Translations under genes and position numbers: made by a program
Shown: positions 1 to 9,074 of the stretch, piece after piece
Layout of the letters: every line of letters begins with the position of its first letter
Position numbering within the stretch: position 1 is the stretch's first letter
Notes under the pieces: generated by a model
Told to the model about the DNA's origin: nothing
Seen by the model: the letters and a program-made list of their open reading frames with translations, nothing else
Database searches by the model: none
Assembly (NCBI GenBank): GCA_051888795.1
Contig: JBJFCD010000199.1
Location: forward strand, 50,398 to 114,397
Direction: 5' to 3'
Source: MD308 sp051888795
GTDB lineage: Bacteria > Bacillota > Clostridia > Lachnospirales > Lachnospiraceae
Length of the DNA stretch: 64,000 nt

Positions 1-37
1 AATTAAAATCAGATTAAGGGAAAGGAGTATTATGCTT

Positions 38-805
38 ATGCTAAAGAAACATTGGAAAAGAATCTTTTTTGCGATGGCAGTATTTTGTATGGCAGCGATT
101 GTACAGACAACAACACCGCAGATTCATGGACTTAATACGGTGCAAGCTGCAACAAAAGTAAAACTAAATAAAAGTAAAGCATCATTGGTTAAAGGACAGA
201 CCACACAATTAAAGGTGCAGGGAACAAAGAAAAAAGTTAAATGGACGTCATCGAAGAAGAGCGTAGCTACGGTTTCTTCTAAGGGAAAAGTAACTGCAAA
301 AAGAAAAGGAAAAGTTACAATAACAGCAAAAATTGGAAAAAGGAAATATACATGTAAAATAACTGTATATGCAACTAAGGCAGATAAGGTTATTGCTAAC
401 TCCAGAGCATATTATTACGGTACAAATAAAAAAATAAAGGATGGTACATATAAGAACTGTGGAATAGACGGTGTTTATAAAGAATACTTAGGCAGTAACC
501 AGAAAATCAGACTTACAATTATGTATCCGGGAAATGGTGATATGGATATCAATCATTACACTGTGGAGTACTATTACGATAAGAATGAGAAACTTGTTTT
601 TGCGTATGCGTATAAAAAAGTGAATGGTAAGCTTAAAGATTACCGGGCATATTATGGTACAGATGGAAAATGTTATCGCTATATAGAAAGCGATGGAACG
701 GTAAAAACATATAAGAATGGAAAAAATTTGGATGAATGTAATGAAATGGTTCAATTACTGTATAATAAGGGTTCTTGGAACATTATTGTGGCTAATGGAG
801 GCTAA
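38..805 (+). CDS. Secreted protein with one BIG2 (Ig-like) domain
   Basis: About 255 residues. A basic start (MLKKHWKR) and a hydrophobic stretch form a signal peptide ending near VQAA at about residue 38. Next comes a bacterial Ig-like group 2 domain of about 75 residues, with the typical VKWTSSKKSVATVSSKGKV pattern followed by GKVTITAKIG. The C-terminal 140 residues are Tyr/Lys/Gly-rich and not recognised. The ATG at 38 lies 10 nt after GGAG (24-27); an ATG at 32 would leave only 4 nt. BIG2 domains are common in surface or secreted adhesin-like proteins of Clostridia. No anchor motif is visible, so it is probably released or held by partners. The specific function is unknown. Confidence 0.75.
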   Translation: MLKKHWKRIFFAMAVFCMAAIVQTTTPQIHGLNTVQAATKVKLNKSKASLVKGQTTQLKVQGTKKKVKWTSSKKSVATVSSKGKVTAKRKGKVTITAKIGKRKYTCKITVYATKADKVIANSRAYYYGTNKKIKDGTYKNCGIDGVYKEYLGSNQKIRLTIMYPGNGDMDINHYTVEYYYDKNEKLVFAYAYKKVNGKLKDYRAYYGTDGKCYRYIESDGTVKTYKNGKNLDECNEMVQLLYNKGSWNIIVANGG

Positions 806-848
806 CAGGTAATTGACAAAAAGAAAAGTGAGAAAGGAGAATAGAGTT

Positions 849-2147
849 ATGAGAAGAATGAAAACGAAAATATTAGAGCTTATGACAGTTTTGTTTCTCG
901 TACTGTTAATCTGTCCGGCAATGACGGCAAAAGCAGACGATAATGAATATTGGATTTCAAAGAGAAATTTTAAAGAAACAGTATATATGCCTATAGGAAA
1001 TCAGAAAAAAGACGGCATATGTATGCACTTGAATTTGCCTGCCAACTCAAAAAATTATAAGGTGTCAGTAAATAATAAAAAGCTTTTAAAAGCAAAAATG
1101 CAGTATGGAGTATTGGTTTTATATCCTAAAAAGACAGGAACTGTAAAAGTGACAGTCACTGCAGTTTCTAATGGGAAAAAAGTTAAAAGTAAAGGTACAA
1201 TTAAACTGGTAAAATATGAAAATCCATTCAAGACCTTGAAAATTGGAGGAAAGAGTTATCGTAAAAAAATAACTATGAGATGTATCCACGATGGATTTAA
1301 TATTGCAAATAAAACTTCCATGAAGATCAATTACAAATTAAAATCTGGATGGAAATTTGTCTCGAAAGACGTAGCTATAGAAGACGAAGAAGGAAATGTT
1401 AAGAGCTGGAATATTAAAAATGGGAAAACGTATACATGGCCTAAAGGAAACGATATGCAGGTGTATATGATTTTGAAAAATAAAAAGCATGGTGGTTTAG
1501 TTTATGTCAATTTAGAATTTTACCATACGGAAGATTTTGAGACGGCTACAGTAAAAACACAGTATCGTTATTGTGATAAAATTACAACAACCAGCACTTC
1601 ATCCAGTTTAAGTGGATGGACATTATATGATACAACTACTGAGTGGGGAAGCTGGGGCAATTGGAGTGCATGGAGTGCAACTGCTCAGACGGCAAGTGAT
1701 TCAAAGCAAGTGGAGACAAGAAAAGAGTATCGTTATTATTGCTTCTACTGTCCGGTATGTGGTGGTCGGGAACCGCTTCAGGGAGCCAGTGATTGTAAGA
1801 AATACACATTGTCAGCAAGTAACTGGCAGGAAAAATGGTTCCCTATAGCATATTCAAGTTCAAATTCCTCTACATATTCTTATGCGACATATAAGAGATA
1901 CACGACATCTCTGGGAGACGGATTAAGATGGAATTTTAGTAGTGGAAATTTAAATTCTACAGCAGTTGGTACAATAGATTCGGATTCTTCTGCAGTCGTT
2001 ATCAGAAATGCGTACCGTTATCGCACCAGAACGAAAAATACGATTTATCATTTCTATAAATGGGGCAATTGGAGTGCGTGGAGTGATACAAAATATACAC
2101 CAACTGCGAACCGGAAAGTAGAGACAAGGACAGTAACAGTGAAGTAA
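849..2147 (+). CDS. Secreted protein with Ig-like N-terminus and two WSxWS (thrombospondin-type-1-like) motifs
   Basis: About 432 residues. The ATG at 849 has GGAG 9 nt upstream (836-839); a TTG at 813 is possible but poorly supported. A signal peptide (MRRMKTKILELMTVLF...) ends near AKA. The N-terminal third resembles an Ig-like fold. The C-terminal half carries WGNWSAWS twice, at about residues 275 and 412, each followed by a V-E-T-R segment, which is the layout of TSP1-like modules. Between them is a CFYCPVC cluster that could bind metal or form disulfides. It sits 43 nt after the BIG2 protein, so the two probably form a surface-protein pair. Function is unknown; ligand or carbohydrate binding is an inference from the modules. 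Confidence 0.7.
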   Translation: MRRMKTKILELMTVLFLVLLICPAMTAKADDNEYWISKRNFKETVYMPIGNQKKDGICMHLNLPANSKNYKVSVNNKKLLKAKMQYGVLVLYPKKTGTVKVTVTAVSNGKKVKSKGTIKLVKYENPFKTLKIGGKSYRKKITMRCIHDGFNIANKTSMKINYKLKSGWKFVSKDVAIEDEEGNVKSWNIKNGKTYTWPKGNDMQVYMILKNKKHGGLVYVNLEFYHTEDFETATVKTQYRYCDKITTTSTSSSLSGWTLYDTTTEWGSWGNWSAWSATAQTASDSKQVETRKEYRYYCFYCPVCGGREPLQGASDCKKYTLSASNWQEKWFPIAYSSSNSSTYSYATYKRYTTSLGDGLRWNFSSGNLNSTAVGTIDSDSSAVVIRNAYRYRTRTKNTIYHFYKWGNWSAWSDTKYTPTANRKVETRTVTVK

Positions 2148-2173
2148 ACGAAACATGAGCTCAAAAAACTGTC

Positions 2174-2202
2174 TTGACTTTCAAAATTATTTGTGTTACT
2201 GT
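2174..2202 (+). promoter_or_regulatory. Sigma-A promoter of the trp operon
   Basis: TTGACT at 2174-2179, a 17-nt spacer and TACTGT at 2197-2202, with TG placed for an extended -10 element (2194-2195). Transcription would start near 2209, just ahead of the T-box leader. Confidence 0.6.
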
Positions 2203-2208
2203 AATTAT

Positions 2209-2528
2209 AGTTTAATATGGTAAACCGATGAAGCGGAGATAACGTCAGTGATGCCTTTACAGAGAGCCTGAGGTGCTGAGATTCAGGTGAGAAACAAGTT
2301 GGCAAATGGGTCGCTGAGGGTGCAGTCAAATGTGAACAATATATAGAGAGTATATGATAATGGAAGTTTCACAGAGTATTCTGCAACGTGTGGGCATACG
2401 TCAGTTGCCAGGGATATGCAGGTATCCTGTTAAGTGCATGGGGTCGTACCCGTGAATTCAAGGTGGCACCGCGGATAGAGATTTTTATTCGTCCTTGACA
2501 GAAAAGTATTTCTGTCAAGGACGTTTTT
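2209..2528 (+). ncRNA. T-box leader (tRNA-sensing riboswitch) of the trp operon
   Basis: The strictly conserved T-box sequence GGTGGCACCGCGG lies at 2462-2474, about 90 nt before trpE, and is followed by an intrinsic terminator (2490-2528). The upstream 250 nt can fold into the long Stem I. A UGG triplet at 2307-2309 is a plausible tryptophan specifier, but the stem was not folded computationally. In this class, uncharged tRNA binds the specifier and the T-box bulge and stabilises the antiterminator, so the trp genes are read only when charged tRNA-Trp is scarce. The downstream trpEGDCFBA operon fits a Trp specificity. Confidence 0.9.
2490..2528 (+). terminator. T-box-controlled intrinsic terminator
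   Basis: A perfect 15-bp stem (2490-2504 with 2509-2523) with a 4-nt loop is followed by a run of Ts. It competes with the T-box antiterminator. Confidence 0.9.
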
Positions 2529-2562
2529 GTATGCTTTTTTATCATTACAGGAGGTGGAGACA

Positions 2563-4029
2563 ATGAAAATTTTACCGGATTTCAGTGAAGTTAAGAAGAT
2601 TGCAGATACAGGTCAGTACAAGGTGCTGCCGGTCAGCTGTGAGATCTTATCGGACTTCACGACACCTATTGAGACTATGAGGATACTGAAAAATGTATCA
2701 ACACACTGTTATATGCTGGAATCAGCCTGGGCGAATGATAAATGGGGACGCTATACGTTTCTCGGATTTGATCCGAAACTTGAAGTCACATGTATAGATG
2801 GAGAGATGAAGGCCGGAAATATCAAATTTAAAACCGATGATCCGTCCGGATATCTTCGACAGATTCTCGCGGATTATAAAAGTCCCCGTTTTGATTACCT
2901 TCCATCTTTCACAGGTGGTCTGGTTGGATATTTTTCTTATGACTATCTCGGTTACAGCGAGCCGAAGGTCAAATGTGATGTGGAAGATACAGAAGCATTC
3001 AGGGATGTTGACTTGATGCTTTTTGATAAAGTAATTGCATTTGACAATTTCAGGCAAAAGATTATTCTTATTGTAAACATGCCGCTTGATGAGCCGGAGA
3101 CAGGATACAACAAAGCGGTTATGGAATTAAAACAGCTAGTGGAACTTCTGCAAACTGGAGAAAAGAAAAAAGAGCCGGGCGGACATCTCCTGGGGGAAGT
3201 TACACCTTTGTTTGATAAAGATACTTATTGCGGCATGGTCGAAAAAGCAAAGAATTACATTCGCGAGGGAGACATTTTTCAGATTGTACTTTCAAACCGC
3301 TTGAGCGCTTCCTTTGACGGAAGTCTTTTAAATACCTACCGCGTTCTGAGAACCATCAATCCATCACCATATATGTTTTATTTTTCTGGAATGGATGTTG
3401 AGGTTGCCGGAGCATCACCGGAGACGCTTGTAAAGCTAGAAAACGGAGTCCTTCATACGTTCCCACTTGCGGGAACCAGACCGAGAGGTAAAACGGATGA
3501 GGAAGATAAAGTGTTGGAAGCAGAGCTTCTTGCCGATGAAAAGGAGCTTGCCGAACATAACATGCTTGTAGATCTGGGAAGAAACGATCTCGGAAAGATC
3601 AGTAAGTTTGGGACAGTTCAGGTTGAAAAATTACATTCCATTGAACGGTATTCTCACGTCATGCATATAGGTTCCACTGTTCGGGGTGAAATCAGTAAAG
3701 AGCATGATGCATTAGATGCAATAGAAGCAGTTCTCCCGGCGGGAACGCTTTCCGGGGCTCCGAAAATCAGAGCATGTCAGCTTATAGGAGAACTTGAGAA
3801 TAATAAACGTGGTATTTACGGCGGTGCCATCGGATATATCGATTTTACAGGAAATATGGATAGTTGTATTGCTATTCGGATTGCCTATAAGAAAAACGGC
3901 AAAGTGTTTGTCAGAAGCGGAGCTGGCATTGTGGCAGATTCCGTCCCGGAAAAAGAATATGAGGAGTGTATCAACAAGGCAAAAGCAGTTGTCAATGCCT
4001 TAAAGCTTGCAGAGGAGGCGGATGTATGA
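2563..4029 (+). CDS. trpE: Anthranilate synthase component I
   Basis: 488 residues, normal for TrpE. With TrpG it converts chorismate and glutamine to anthranilate, the first committed step to tryptophan. The N-terminal domain carries the feedback-site motif LES at residues 52-54. The C-terminal chorismate-binding domain shows IFQIVLSNR, AGASPETLV and PAGTLSGAPK. The ATG at 2563 follows a GGAGGTGG ribosome site; upstream in-frame codons lie in the T-box leader. The stop overlaps the trpG start (ATGA), so translation is coupled. Expected to be controlled both by the T-box and by tryptophan feedback. Confidence 0.97.
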   Translation: MKILPDFSEVKKIADTGQYKVLPVSCEILSDFTTPIETMRILKNVSTHCYMLESAWANDKWGRYTFLGFDPKLEVTCIDGEMKAGNIKFKTDDPSGYLRQILADYKSPRFDYLPSFTGGLVGYFSYDYLGYSEPKVKCDVEDTEAFRDVDLMLFDKVIAFDNFRQKIILIVNMPLDEPETGYNKAVMELKQLVELLQTGEKKKEPGGHLLGEVTPLFDKDTYCGMVEKAKNYIREGDIFQIVLSNRLSASFDGSLLNTYRVLRTINPSPYMFYFSGMDVEVAGASPETLVKLENGVLHTFPLAGTRPRGKTDEEDKVLEAELLADEKELAEHNMLVDLGRNDLGKISKFGTVQVEKLHSIERYSHVMHIGSTVRGEISKEHDALDAIEAVLPAGTLSGAPKIRACQLIGELENNKRGIYGGAIGYIDFTGNMDSCIAIRIAYKKNGKVFVRSGAGIVADSVPEKEYEECINKAKAVVNALKLAEEADV

Positions 4030-4595
4030 TCTTACTTATTGATAATTATGACAGTTTTTCTTATAACCTGTATCAGCTTATAGGAGAGATTGACCCGAAT
4101 ATAAAGGTTATCCGCAATGATGAAATGACAGTGGAAGAAACCAGAACATTAAAGCCTGACCGTATTATTCTTTCACCCGGACCTGGGCGGCCTGAGGATG
4201 CAGGTGTAATTATAGAAGTTGCAAAGAAACTTGGCAAAGAGATTCCGATTCTCGGTGTTTGCCTTGGTCATCAGGCTATTTGCGCAGCTTTTGGAGCTAC
4301 GGTTACTTATGCGAAAGAATTGATGCATGGAAAACAGTCGGAAGTTATTTTTAATGAGAACTGTCTGTTATTTCGAGGATGTCCGGAGAAAGCACTTGTT
4401 GCCCGTTATCATTCTCTTGCAGCAGATGCAGAGACAATTCCGGAATGTCTGAAAACGACTGCTGTTACGACAGACGGCGAAGTGATGGCAGTGCAGCATA
4501 AAGAATACCCTGTTTACGGCGTACAATTCCATCCTGAATCTATCATGACACCGGATGGTAAAACAATGTTAAGAAATTTTATAAAGGAGATGTAA
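4026..4595 (+). CDS. trpG: Anthranilate synthase glutamine amidotransferase component
   Basis: 189 residues, a stand-alone class I glutamine amidotransferase. It releases ammonia from glutamine for TrpE. The catalytic Cys79 lies in GVCLGHQA, and the His/Glu pair in QFHPES near the C-terminus. The N-terminal ILLIDNYDSFSYNL is the family signature. The ATG is inside the trpE stop (ATGA), giving a stoichiometric pair. The same protein often doubles as PabA for folate synthesis; that cannot be decided here. Confidence 0.96.
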   Translation: MILLIDNYDSFSYNLYQLIGEIDPNIKVIRNDEMTVEETRTLKPDRIILSPGPGRPEDAGVIIEVAKKLGKEIPILGVCLGHQAICAAFGATVTYAKELMHGKQSEVIFNENCLLFRGCPEKALVARYHSLAADAETIPECLKTTAVTTDGEVMAVQHKEYPVYGVQFHPESIMTPDGKTMLRNFIKEM

Positions 4596-4599
4596 AGCT

Positions 4600-5625
4600 A
4601 TGATCAAAGAAGCAATTGTAAAAATCGTAAATAAACAGGATCTCACTTATGATGAGGCCTATACTGTGATGAATGAGATTATGAGTGGTGAGACGACACC
4701 GACGCAGAATGCGGCATTTCTCGCAGCGCTTTCTACAAAAAGCGCAAGAGCTGAGACTACAGATGAGATTGCCGGATGTGCTGCTGCTATGAGAGCTCAT
4801 GCAGTTAAAGTGGAGACGGATATGGAACTTTTTGAAATTGTTGGTACCGGTGGGGATAATGCTCACAGCTTTAATATTTCCACCACTTCTGCACTTGTTG
4901 CGACAGCAGGAGGTATCAAGGTTGCAAAGCATGGAAATCGTGCTGCTTCCTCACAGTGCGGAACAGCGGACTGTCTGGAAGCACTGGGCGTTAACATTCA
5001 GCAGAGTCCGGAAAAATGTATTGAGCTTTTGAATGAAGTTGGCATGTGCTTTTTCTTCGCACAGAAGTACCATACATCTATGAAATATGTAGGTGCGATC
5101 CGAAAAGAACTGGGATTTCGTACAGTATTTAATATTCTTGGACCGCTTACAAACCCAGGGAGCCCATCCATGCAGCTTTTGGGAGTATATGACGCTTATC
5201 TGATTGAGCCTCTGGCACGGGTACTGATAAGTCTTGGAGTGAAACGTGGTATGGTAGTTTACGGACAGGATAAGCTGGATGAGATTTCTATGAGTTCTCC
5301 GACTTCTGTTTGTGAGATCAAAGACGGATGGTATAAAACTTATGTGATTACTCCGGAAGATTTTGGACTTGAACGCTGTACGAAAGAGGAGCTTGTAGGT
5401 GGAACTCCTGAAGAAAATGCGAAGATAACACGAGAAATTTTAAGTGGTGAGAAAGGACCTAAGAGAAATGCAGTTCTTATGAATGCAGGTGCTTCTCTCT
5501 ATATTGGTGGAAAAGCTGACAGTCTGAAAGACGGTATCGCTCTTGCCGGTGAATTGATCGATTCTGGGAAAGCATTGGAGACATTGAACAAACTGATTGA
5601 AATCAGCAACCGTCCGGAGGTATAA
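4600..5625 (+). CDS. trpD: Anthranilate phosphoribosyltransferase
   Basis: 341 residues. It transfers the phosphoribosyl group of PRPP to anthranilate. The PRPP-binding motif GTGGD is at residues 82-86, followed by NISTTSA and KHGNRAASSQCG. It follows trpG by 4 nt with an AAGGAG ribosome site inside the trpG end. Full length and intact, and not fused to TrpG as in enterobacteria. Confidence 0.97.
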   Translation: MIKEAIVKIVNKQDLTYDEAYTVMNEIMSGETTPTQNAAFLAALSTKSARAETTDEIAGCAAAMRAHAVKVETDMELFEIVGTGGDNAHSFNISTTSALVATAGGIKVAKHGNRAASSQCGTADCLEALGVNIQQSPEKCIELLNEVGMCFFFAQKYHTSMKYVGAIRKELGFRTVFNILGPLTNPGSPSMQLLGVYDAYLIEPLARVLISLGVKRGMVVYGQDKLDEISMSSPTSVCEIKDGWYKTYVITPEDFGLERCTKEELVGGTPEENAKITREILSGEKGPKRNAVLMNAGASLYIGGKADSLKDGIALAGELIDSGKALETLNKLIEISNRPEV

Positions 5626-5627
5626 AT

Positions 5628-6410
5628 ATGACGATTCTTGAACAGCTTGCCGGGTACGCAAAAGAGCGTACTGAGTATGCGAAAAAGAAAGTATCTCTTC
5701 AGGATATGAGACAGCAGGCGCTGTCGCTTCCTAAAGGAACCTTCGCTTTTGAAAATGCATTGAAAGGATCGGACATTTCCTTTATCTGCGAGTGCAAGAA
5801 AGCTTCTCCTTCTAAAGGGCTGATTGCTCCTGATTTTCCTTATCTGCAGATTGCAAAAGAATATGAGGCGGCGGGAGGTGACTGTATTTCGGTATTAACG
5901 GAACCAAAATGGTTCCTCGGAAGAGATGAGTATCTGAAAGAGATTGCAGACACAGTTTCCATTCCCTGCCTTCGCAAAGATTTTACAGTAGATGAATATA
6001 TGATCTATGAGGCAAAAATGCTTGGCGCGTCGGCAGTTCTTCTGATCTGTTCAATCCTCAGTAAAGAGCAGATCAGAGAGTATATTGGAATTTGCGATAC
6101 ACTCGGACTTTCGGCACTGGTGGAAGCGCACGATGAAAAGGAAGTGGAAATGGCACTGGGCGCAGGCGCACGCATGATAGGTGTAAATAACCGAAATCTC
6201 AAGGATTTCACAGTGGACACGGATAATAGCCGAAGGCTCCGTGAGAGGATTCCTGAGGATATATTATTTGTCTCGGAAAGTGGTGTGAAAACTAATGCGG
6301 ATGTAGAGCGACTTCGTGAAATCGGAGCCGATGCAGTGTTGATTGGTGAAACTCTTATGAGAGCATCCGATAAAAAAGCAAAACTCGATGAACTGCGAGG
6401 TGTATTATGA
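5628..6410 (+). CDS. trpC: Indole-3-glycerol phosphate synthase
   Basis: 260 residues, a monofunctional TIM barrel. It closes the ring of CdRP to indole-glycerol phosphate. The catalytic lysines are visible in ICECKKASPSKG and CLRKDF, and GVNNRNL and VSESGV are the phosphate-side motifs. The stop overlaps the trpF start by 4 nt, keeping the two enzymes separate but translationally coupled. Confidence 0.97.
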   Translation: MTILEQLAGYAKERTEYAKKKVSLQDMRQQALSLPKGTFAFENALKGSDISFICECKKASPSKGLIAPDFPYLQIAKEYEAAGGDCISVLTEPKWFLGRDEYLKEIADTVSIPCLRKDFTVDEYMIYEAKMLGASAVLLICSILSKEQIREYIGICDTLGLSALVEAHDEKEVEMALGAGARMIGVNNRNLKDFTVDTDNSRRLRERIPEDILFVSESGVKTNADVERLREIGADAVLIGETLMRASDKKAKLDELRGVL

Positions 6411-7012
6411 CAAAGATCAAGCTTTGCGGCCTTTCCAGAATTTATGATATAGAAGCTGTCAATGAACTGAAACCGGAGTATGTCGGATTCGTTTTGGCAC
6501 AAAAAAGTAAACGGTATGTTACATCCAAAAAAGCAAAAGAACTAAAACAGCTTCTTGATCCTGGGATAAAGGCTGTGGGAGTGTTTGTAAAAGAGGAACC
6601 TCAAGTCGTTGCCGGTCTCTTAAACGAAGGAATTATAGATATCGCACAGCTTCACGGAGGGGAAGACGAAAGTTACATTCAGCATCTCAGGAGACTTACA
6701 GATAAGCCAATTATAAAGGCATTTCGTATTGAAACGAAAGAAGATGCTGATGATGCACAGCTAAGCAGTGCTGATTATATACTGCTTGATTCAGGAAGCG
6801 GCGGTACGGGGAAAGCATTTAACTGGGAATTGATACAACATTTGAAGCGACCGTATTTCCTTGCCGGAGGCCTTGGATCGGGTAATGTAAAAGAGGCAAT
6901 AGAAATGTTAAGACCTTATGCAGTAGATGTCAGTTCCAGTATGGAAACGAATGGAGTGAAAGATAAAGATAAAATGGCAGCATTTGTAGCTGCTGTCAGA
7001 AAGGAAGGATAA
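6407..7012 (+). CDS. trpF: Phosphoribosylanthranilate isomerase
   Basis: 201 residues. It performs the Amadori rearrangement of PRA to CdRP. The N-terminal KLCGLSRIYDI carries the catalytic Cys, and the catalytic Asp is in LLDSGSGGTGK. VDVSSSMETNGVKD is the C-terminal phosphate site. Coupled to trpC by an ATGA overlap. Confidence 0.96.
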   Translation: MTKIKLCGLSRIYDIEAVNELKPEYVGFVLAQKSKRYVTSKKAKELKQLLDPGIKAVGVFVKEEPQVVAGLLNEGIIDIAQLHGGEDESYIQHLRRLTDKPIIKAFRIETKEDADDAQLSSADYILLDSGSGGTGKAFNWELIQHLKRPYFLAGGLGSGNVKEAIEMLRPYAVDVSSSMETNGVKDKDKMAAFVAAVRKEG

Positions 7013-7014
7013 CT

Positions 7015-8205
7015 ATGACAAATCCAAACGGACGTTTTGGCATTCATGGAGGGCAGTATATTCCGGAGACCTTAATGAATGCGGTTATTGAACTAGAAGA
7101 AGCGTATAATTTTTATAAAAATGATCCTGAATTCAACAGAGAGCTTACGGAACTGTTTAATGAATATGCGGGGAGACCTTCAAGGCTTTATTATGCAGAG
7201 AAGATGACCAGAGATTTAGGCGGCGCAAAAATCTATCTCAAGCGAGAGGATTTAAATCACACAGGTGCCCACAAAATTAATAATGTGCTGGGACAGGCGC
7301 TTCTTGCAAAGAAAATGGGTAAGACGAGACTTATTGCAGAAACAGGAGCGGGTCAGCATGGAGTTGCTTCAGCAACTGCCGCAGCTCTTTTGGGAATGGA
7401 ATGTGTGGTTTTCATGGGCGAAGAGGATACGATCCGTCAGGCGCTTAATGTTTACCGCATGCGGCTTCTGGGCGCAGAAGTCATTCCTGTAAAAACAGGA
7501 ACTGCAACATTAAAGGATGCCGTGTCTGAAGCGATGAGAGAGTGGACCTCCCGTATCGATGATACCCATTATTGTCTCGGCTCAGTGATGGGACCGCATC
7601 CATTTCCGACAATTGTGCGCGATTTTCAGGCAGTTATATCTAAAGAAATCAAAGAGCAGATCCTTGAGAAAGAAGGAAGACTGCCGGATGCAGTCATTGC
7701 CTGTGTAGGAGGAGGTTCCAACGCAATTGGAAGTTTCTATCATTTTATTGATGATAAGGATGTGAAACTGATTGGATGTGAAGCAGCAGGACGAGGAATT
7801 GATACTTTTGAGACTGCGGCGACTGTCAATACAGGAAGAGTCGGTATCTTCCATGGGATGAAGTCCTATTTCTGCCAGGATGAGTACGGACAGATTGCCC
7901 CTGTCTATTCCATATCTGCAGGTCTTGATTATCCGGGAGTTGGACCGGAGCATGCTTATCTGCATGATTGTGGCCGCGCAGAATATGTTCCGGTTACCGA
8001 TGAAGAAGCAGTGTGTGCTTTTGAATATTTGGCAAAAACAGAAGGCATCATTCCGGCTATCGAATCAGCACATGCGGTTGCGCATGCAATGAAGATTGCA
8101 CCTGAAATGGAGAAAGACCAGATCATTGTTATTACTATTTCCGGCAGAGGCGACAAAGACTGTGCTGCCATTGCCCGCTACAGAGGGGAGGATATCCATG
8201 AGTAA
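7015..8205 (+). CDS. trpB: Tryptophan synthase beta chain
   Basis: 396 residues, the canonical TrpB1 type. It condenses indole with serine using PLP. The Schiff-base Lys87 is in HTGAHKINN, the catalytic Glu in AETGAGQHG, and the phosphate-binding loop is GGGSNAIG. It begins 2 nt after trpF and overlaps trpA by 8 nt, consistent with assembly of the alpha2beta2 complex. Confidence 0.98.
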   Translation: MTNPNGRFGIHGGQYIPETLMNAVIELEEAYNFYKNDPEFNRELTELFNEYAGRPSRLYYAEKMTRDLGGAKIYLKREDLNHTGAHKINNVLGQALLAKKMGKTRLIAETGAGQHGVASATAAALLGMECVVFMGEEDTIRQALNVYRMRLLGAEVIPVKTGTATLKDAVSEAMREWTSRIDDTHYCLGSVMGPHPFPTIVRDFQAVISKEIKEQILEKEGRLPDAVIACVGGGSNAIGSFYHFIDDKDVKLIGCEAAGRGIDTFETAATVNTGRVGIFHGMKSYFCQDEYGQIAPVYSISAGLDYPGVGPEHAYLHDCGRAEYVPVTDEEAVCAFEYLAKTEGIIPAIESAHAVAHAMKIAPEMEKDQIIVITISGRGDKDCAAIARYRGEDIHE

Positions 8206-8968
8206 CATAAGAAAAGCATTTGAAAACGGAAAGGCATTCATTCCATTTATTACCTGTGGTGATCCGGACTTGGAGACAACGGCTGCCAGTGTACGCGCGG
8301 CTGTGGAAAATGGCGCAGACCTGATTGAGCTTGGAATACCGTTTTCTGATCCTACAGCAGAGGGACCGGTCATCCAGGGAGCTAATATCCGTGCATTGAG
8401 TGGTGGCGTGACGACAGATAAGATTTTTGATTTTGTTAGAGATCTGCGACGTGACATAAAAGTACCGATGGTATTTATGACTTATGCGAATGTAGTGTTT
8501 TCCTACGGGGCAGAGCGTTTTATCTCTACATGCCGTGATATTGGGATTGACGGGCTTATTCTTCCGGATCTGCCATTTGAGGAGAAAGAAGAATTTCTGC
8601 CGATTTGTCATAAGTATGAGGTGGATTTAATATCTCTTATTGCACCGACATCCGAAAATCGTATTTCGATGATTGCAAAAGAAGCAGAAGGCTTTTTGTA
8701 CATCGTTTCAAGTCTGGGTGTGACAGGAACCAGAAGTGAGATAAAGACAGATCTTGCTTCTATTGTTGAAGTAGTCCGGCAGAATACAGATATCCCGTGC
8801 GCCATAGGATTTGGTATTTCTACCCCGGAACAGGCAAAGAAAATGTCGGATATTTCGGACGGAGCGATTGTCGGTTCTGCGATTATCAAGATTCTCTCCC
8901 AATATGGAAAAGAAGCACCAAGATATGTTGGTGAATATGTGAAGTCAATGAAAGATGCGATGAGATAG
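8198..8968 (+). CDS. trpA: Tryptophan synthase alpha chain
   Basis: 256 residues. It cleaves indole-glycerol phosphate to indole, which passes to TrpB. The ATG at 8198 follows AGGGGAGG inside trpB. The catalytic Glu is Glu44 in LIELGIPFSDP. The position of the second catalytic acid of Salmonella TrpA (Asp60 in LADG) is occupied by Glu55 in TAEG. This is the last gene of the operon, with a terminator right after it. Confidence 0.96.
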   Translation: MSNIRKAFENGKAFIPFITCGDPDLETTAASVRAAVENGADLIELGIPFSDPTAEGPVIQGANIRALSGGVTTDKIFDFVRDLRRDIKVPMVFMTYANVVFSYGAERFISTCRDIGIDGLILPDLPFEEKEEFLPICHKYEVDLISLIAPTSENRISMIAKEAEGFLYIVSSLGVTGTRSEIKTDLASIVEVVRQNTDIPCAIGFGISTPEQAKKMSDISDGAIVGSAIIKILSQYGKEAPRYVGEYVKSMKDAMR

Positions 8969-8992
8969 AATAAGATTAAGAAGAGAAGAGTG

Positions 8993-9029
8993 GCACATTT
9001 GTTCATAGTAACGAATGTGCTGCTTTTTT
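8993..9029 (+). terminator. Intrinsic terminator of the trp operon
   Basis: GCACATTTGTT (8993-9003) pairs with AACGAATGTGC (9010-9020) with one non-canonical pair. It is followed by a T-rich stretch. Confidence 0.85.
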
Positions 9030-9074
9030 ACTCTATGTTCTGATTTTCTTTCGAAAATCTTCAGAAATATTATA

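Noticed and set aside
2369..2563. Minus-strand open frame over the T-box leader
   Set aside because: It lies in a structured regulatory RNA, has no ribosome site, and shows no recognisable protein character.
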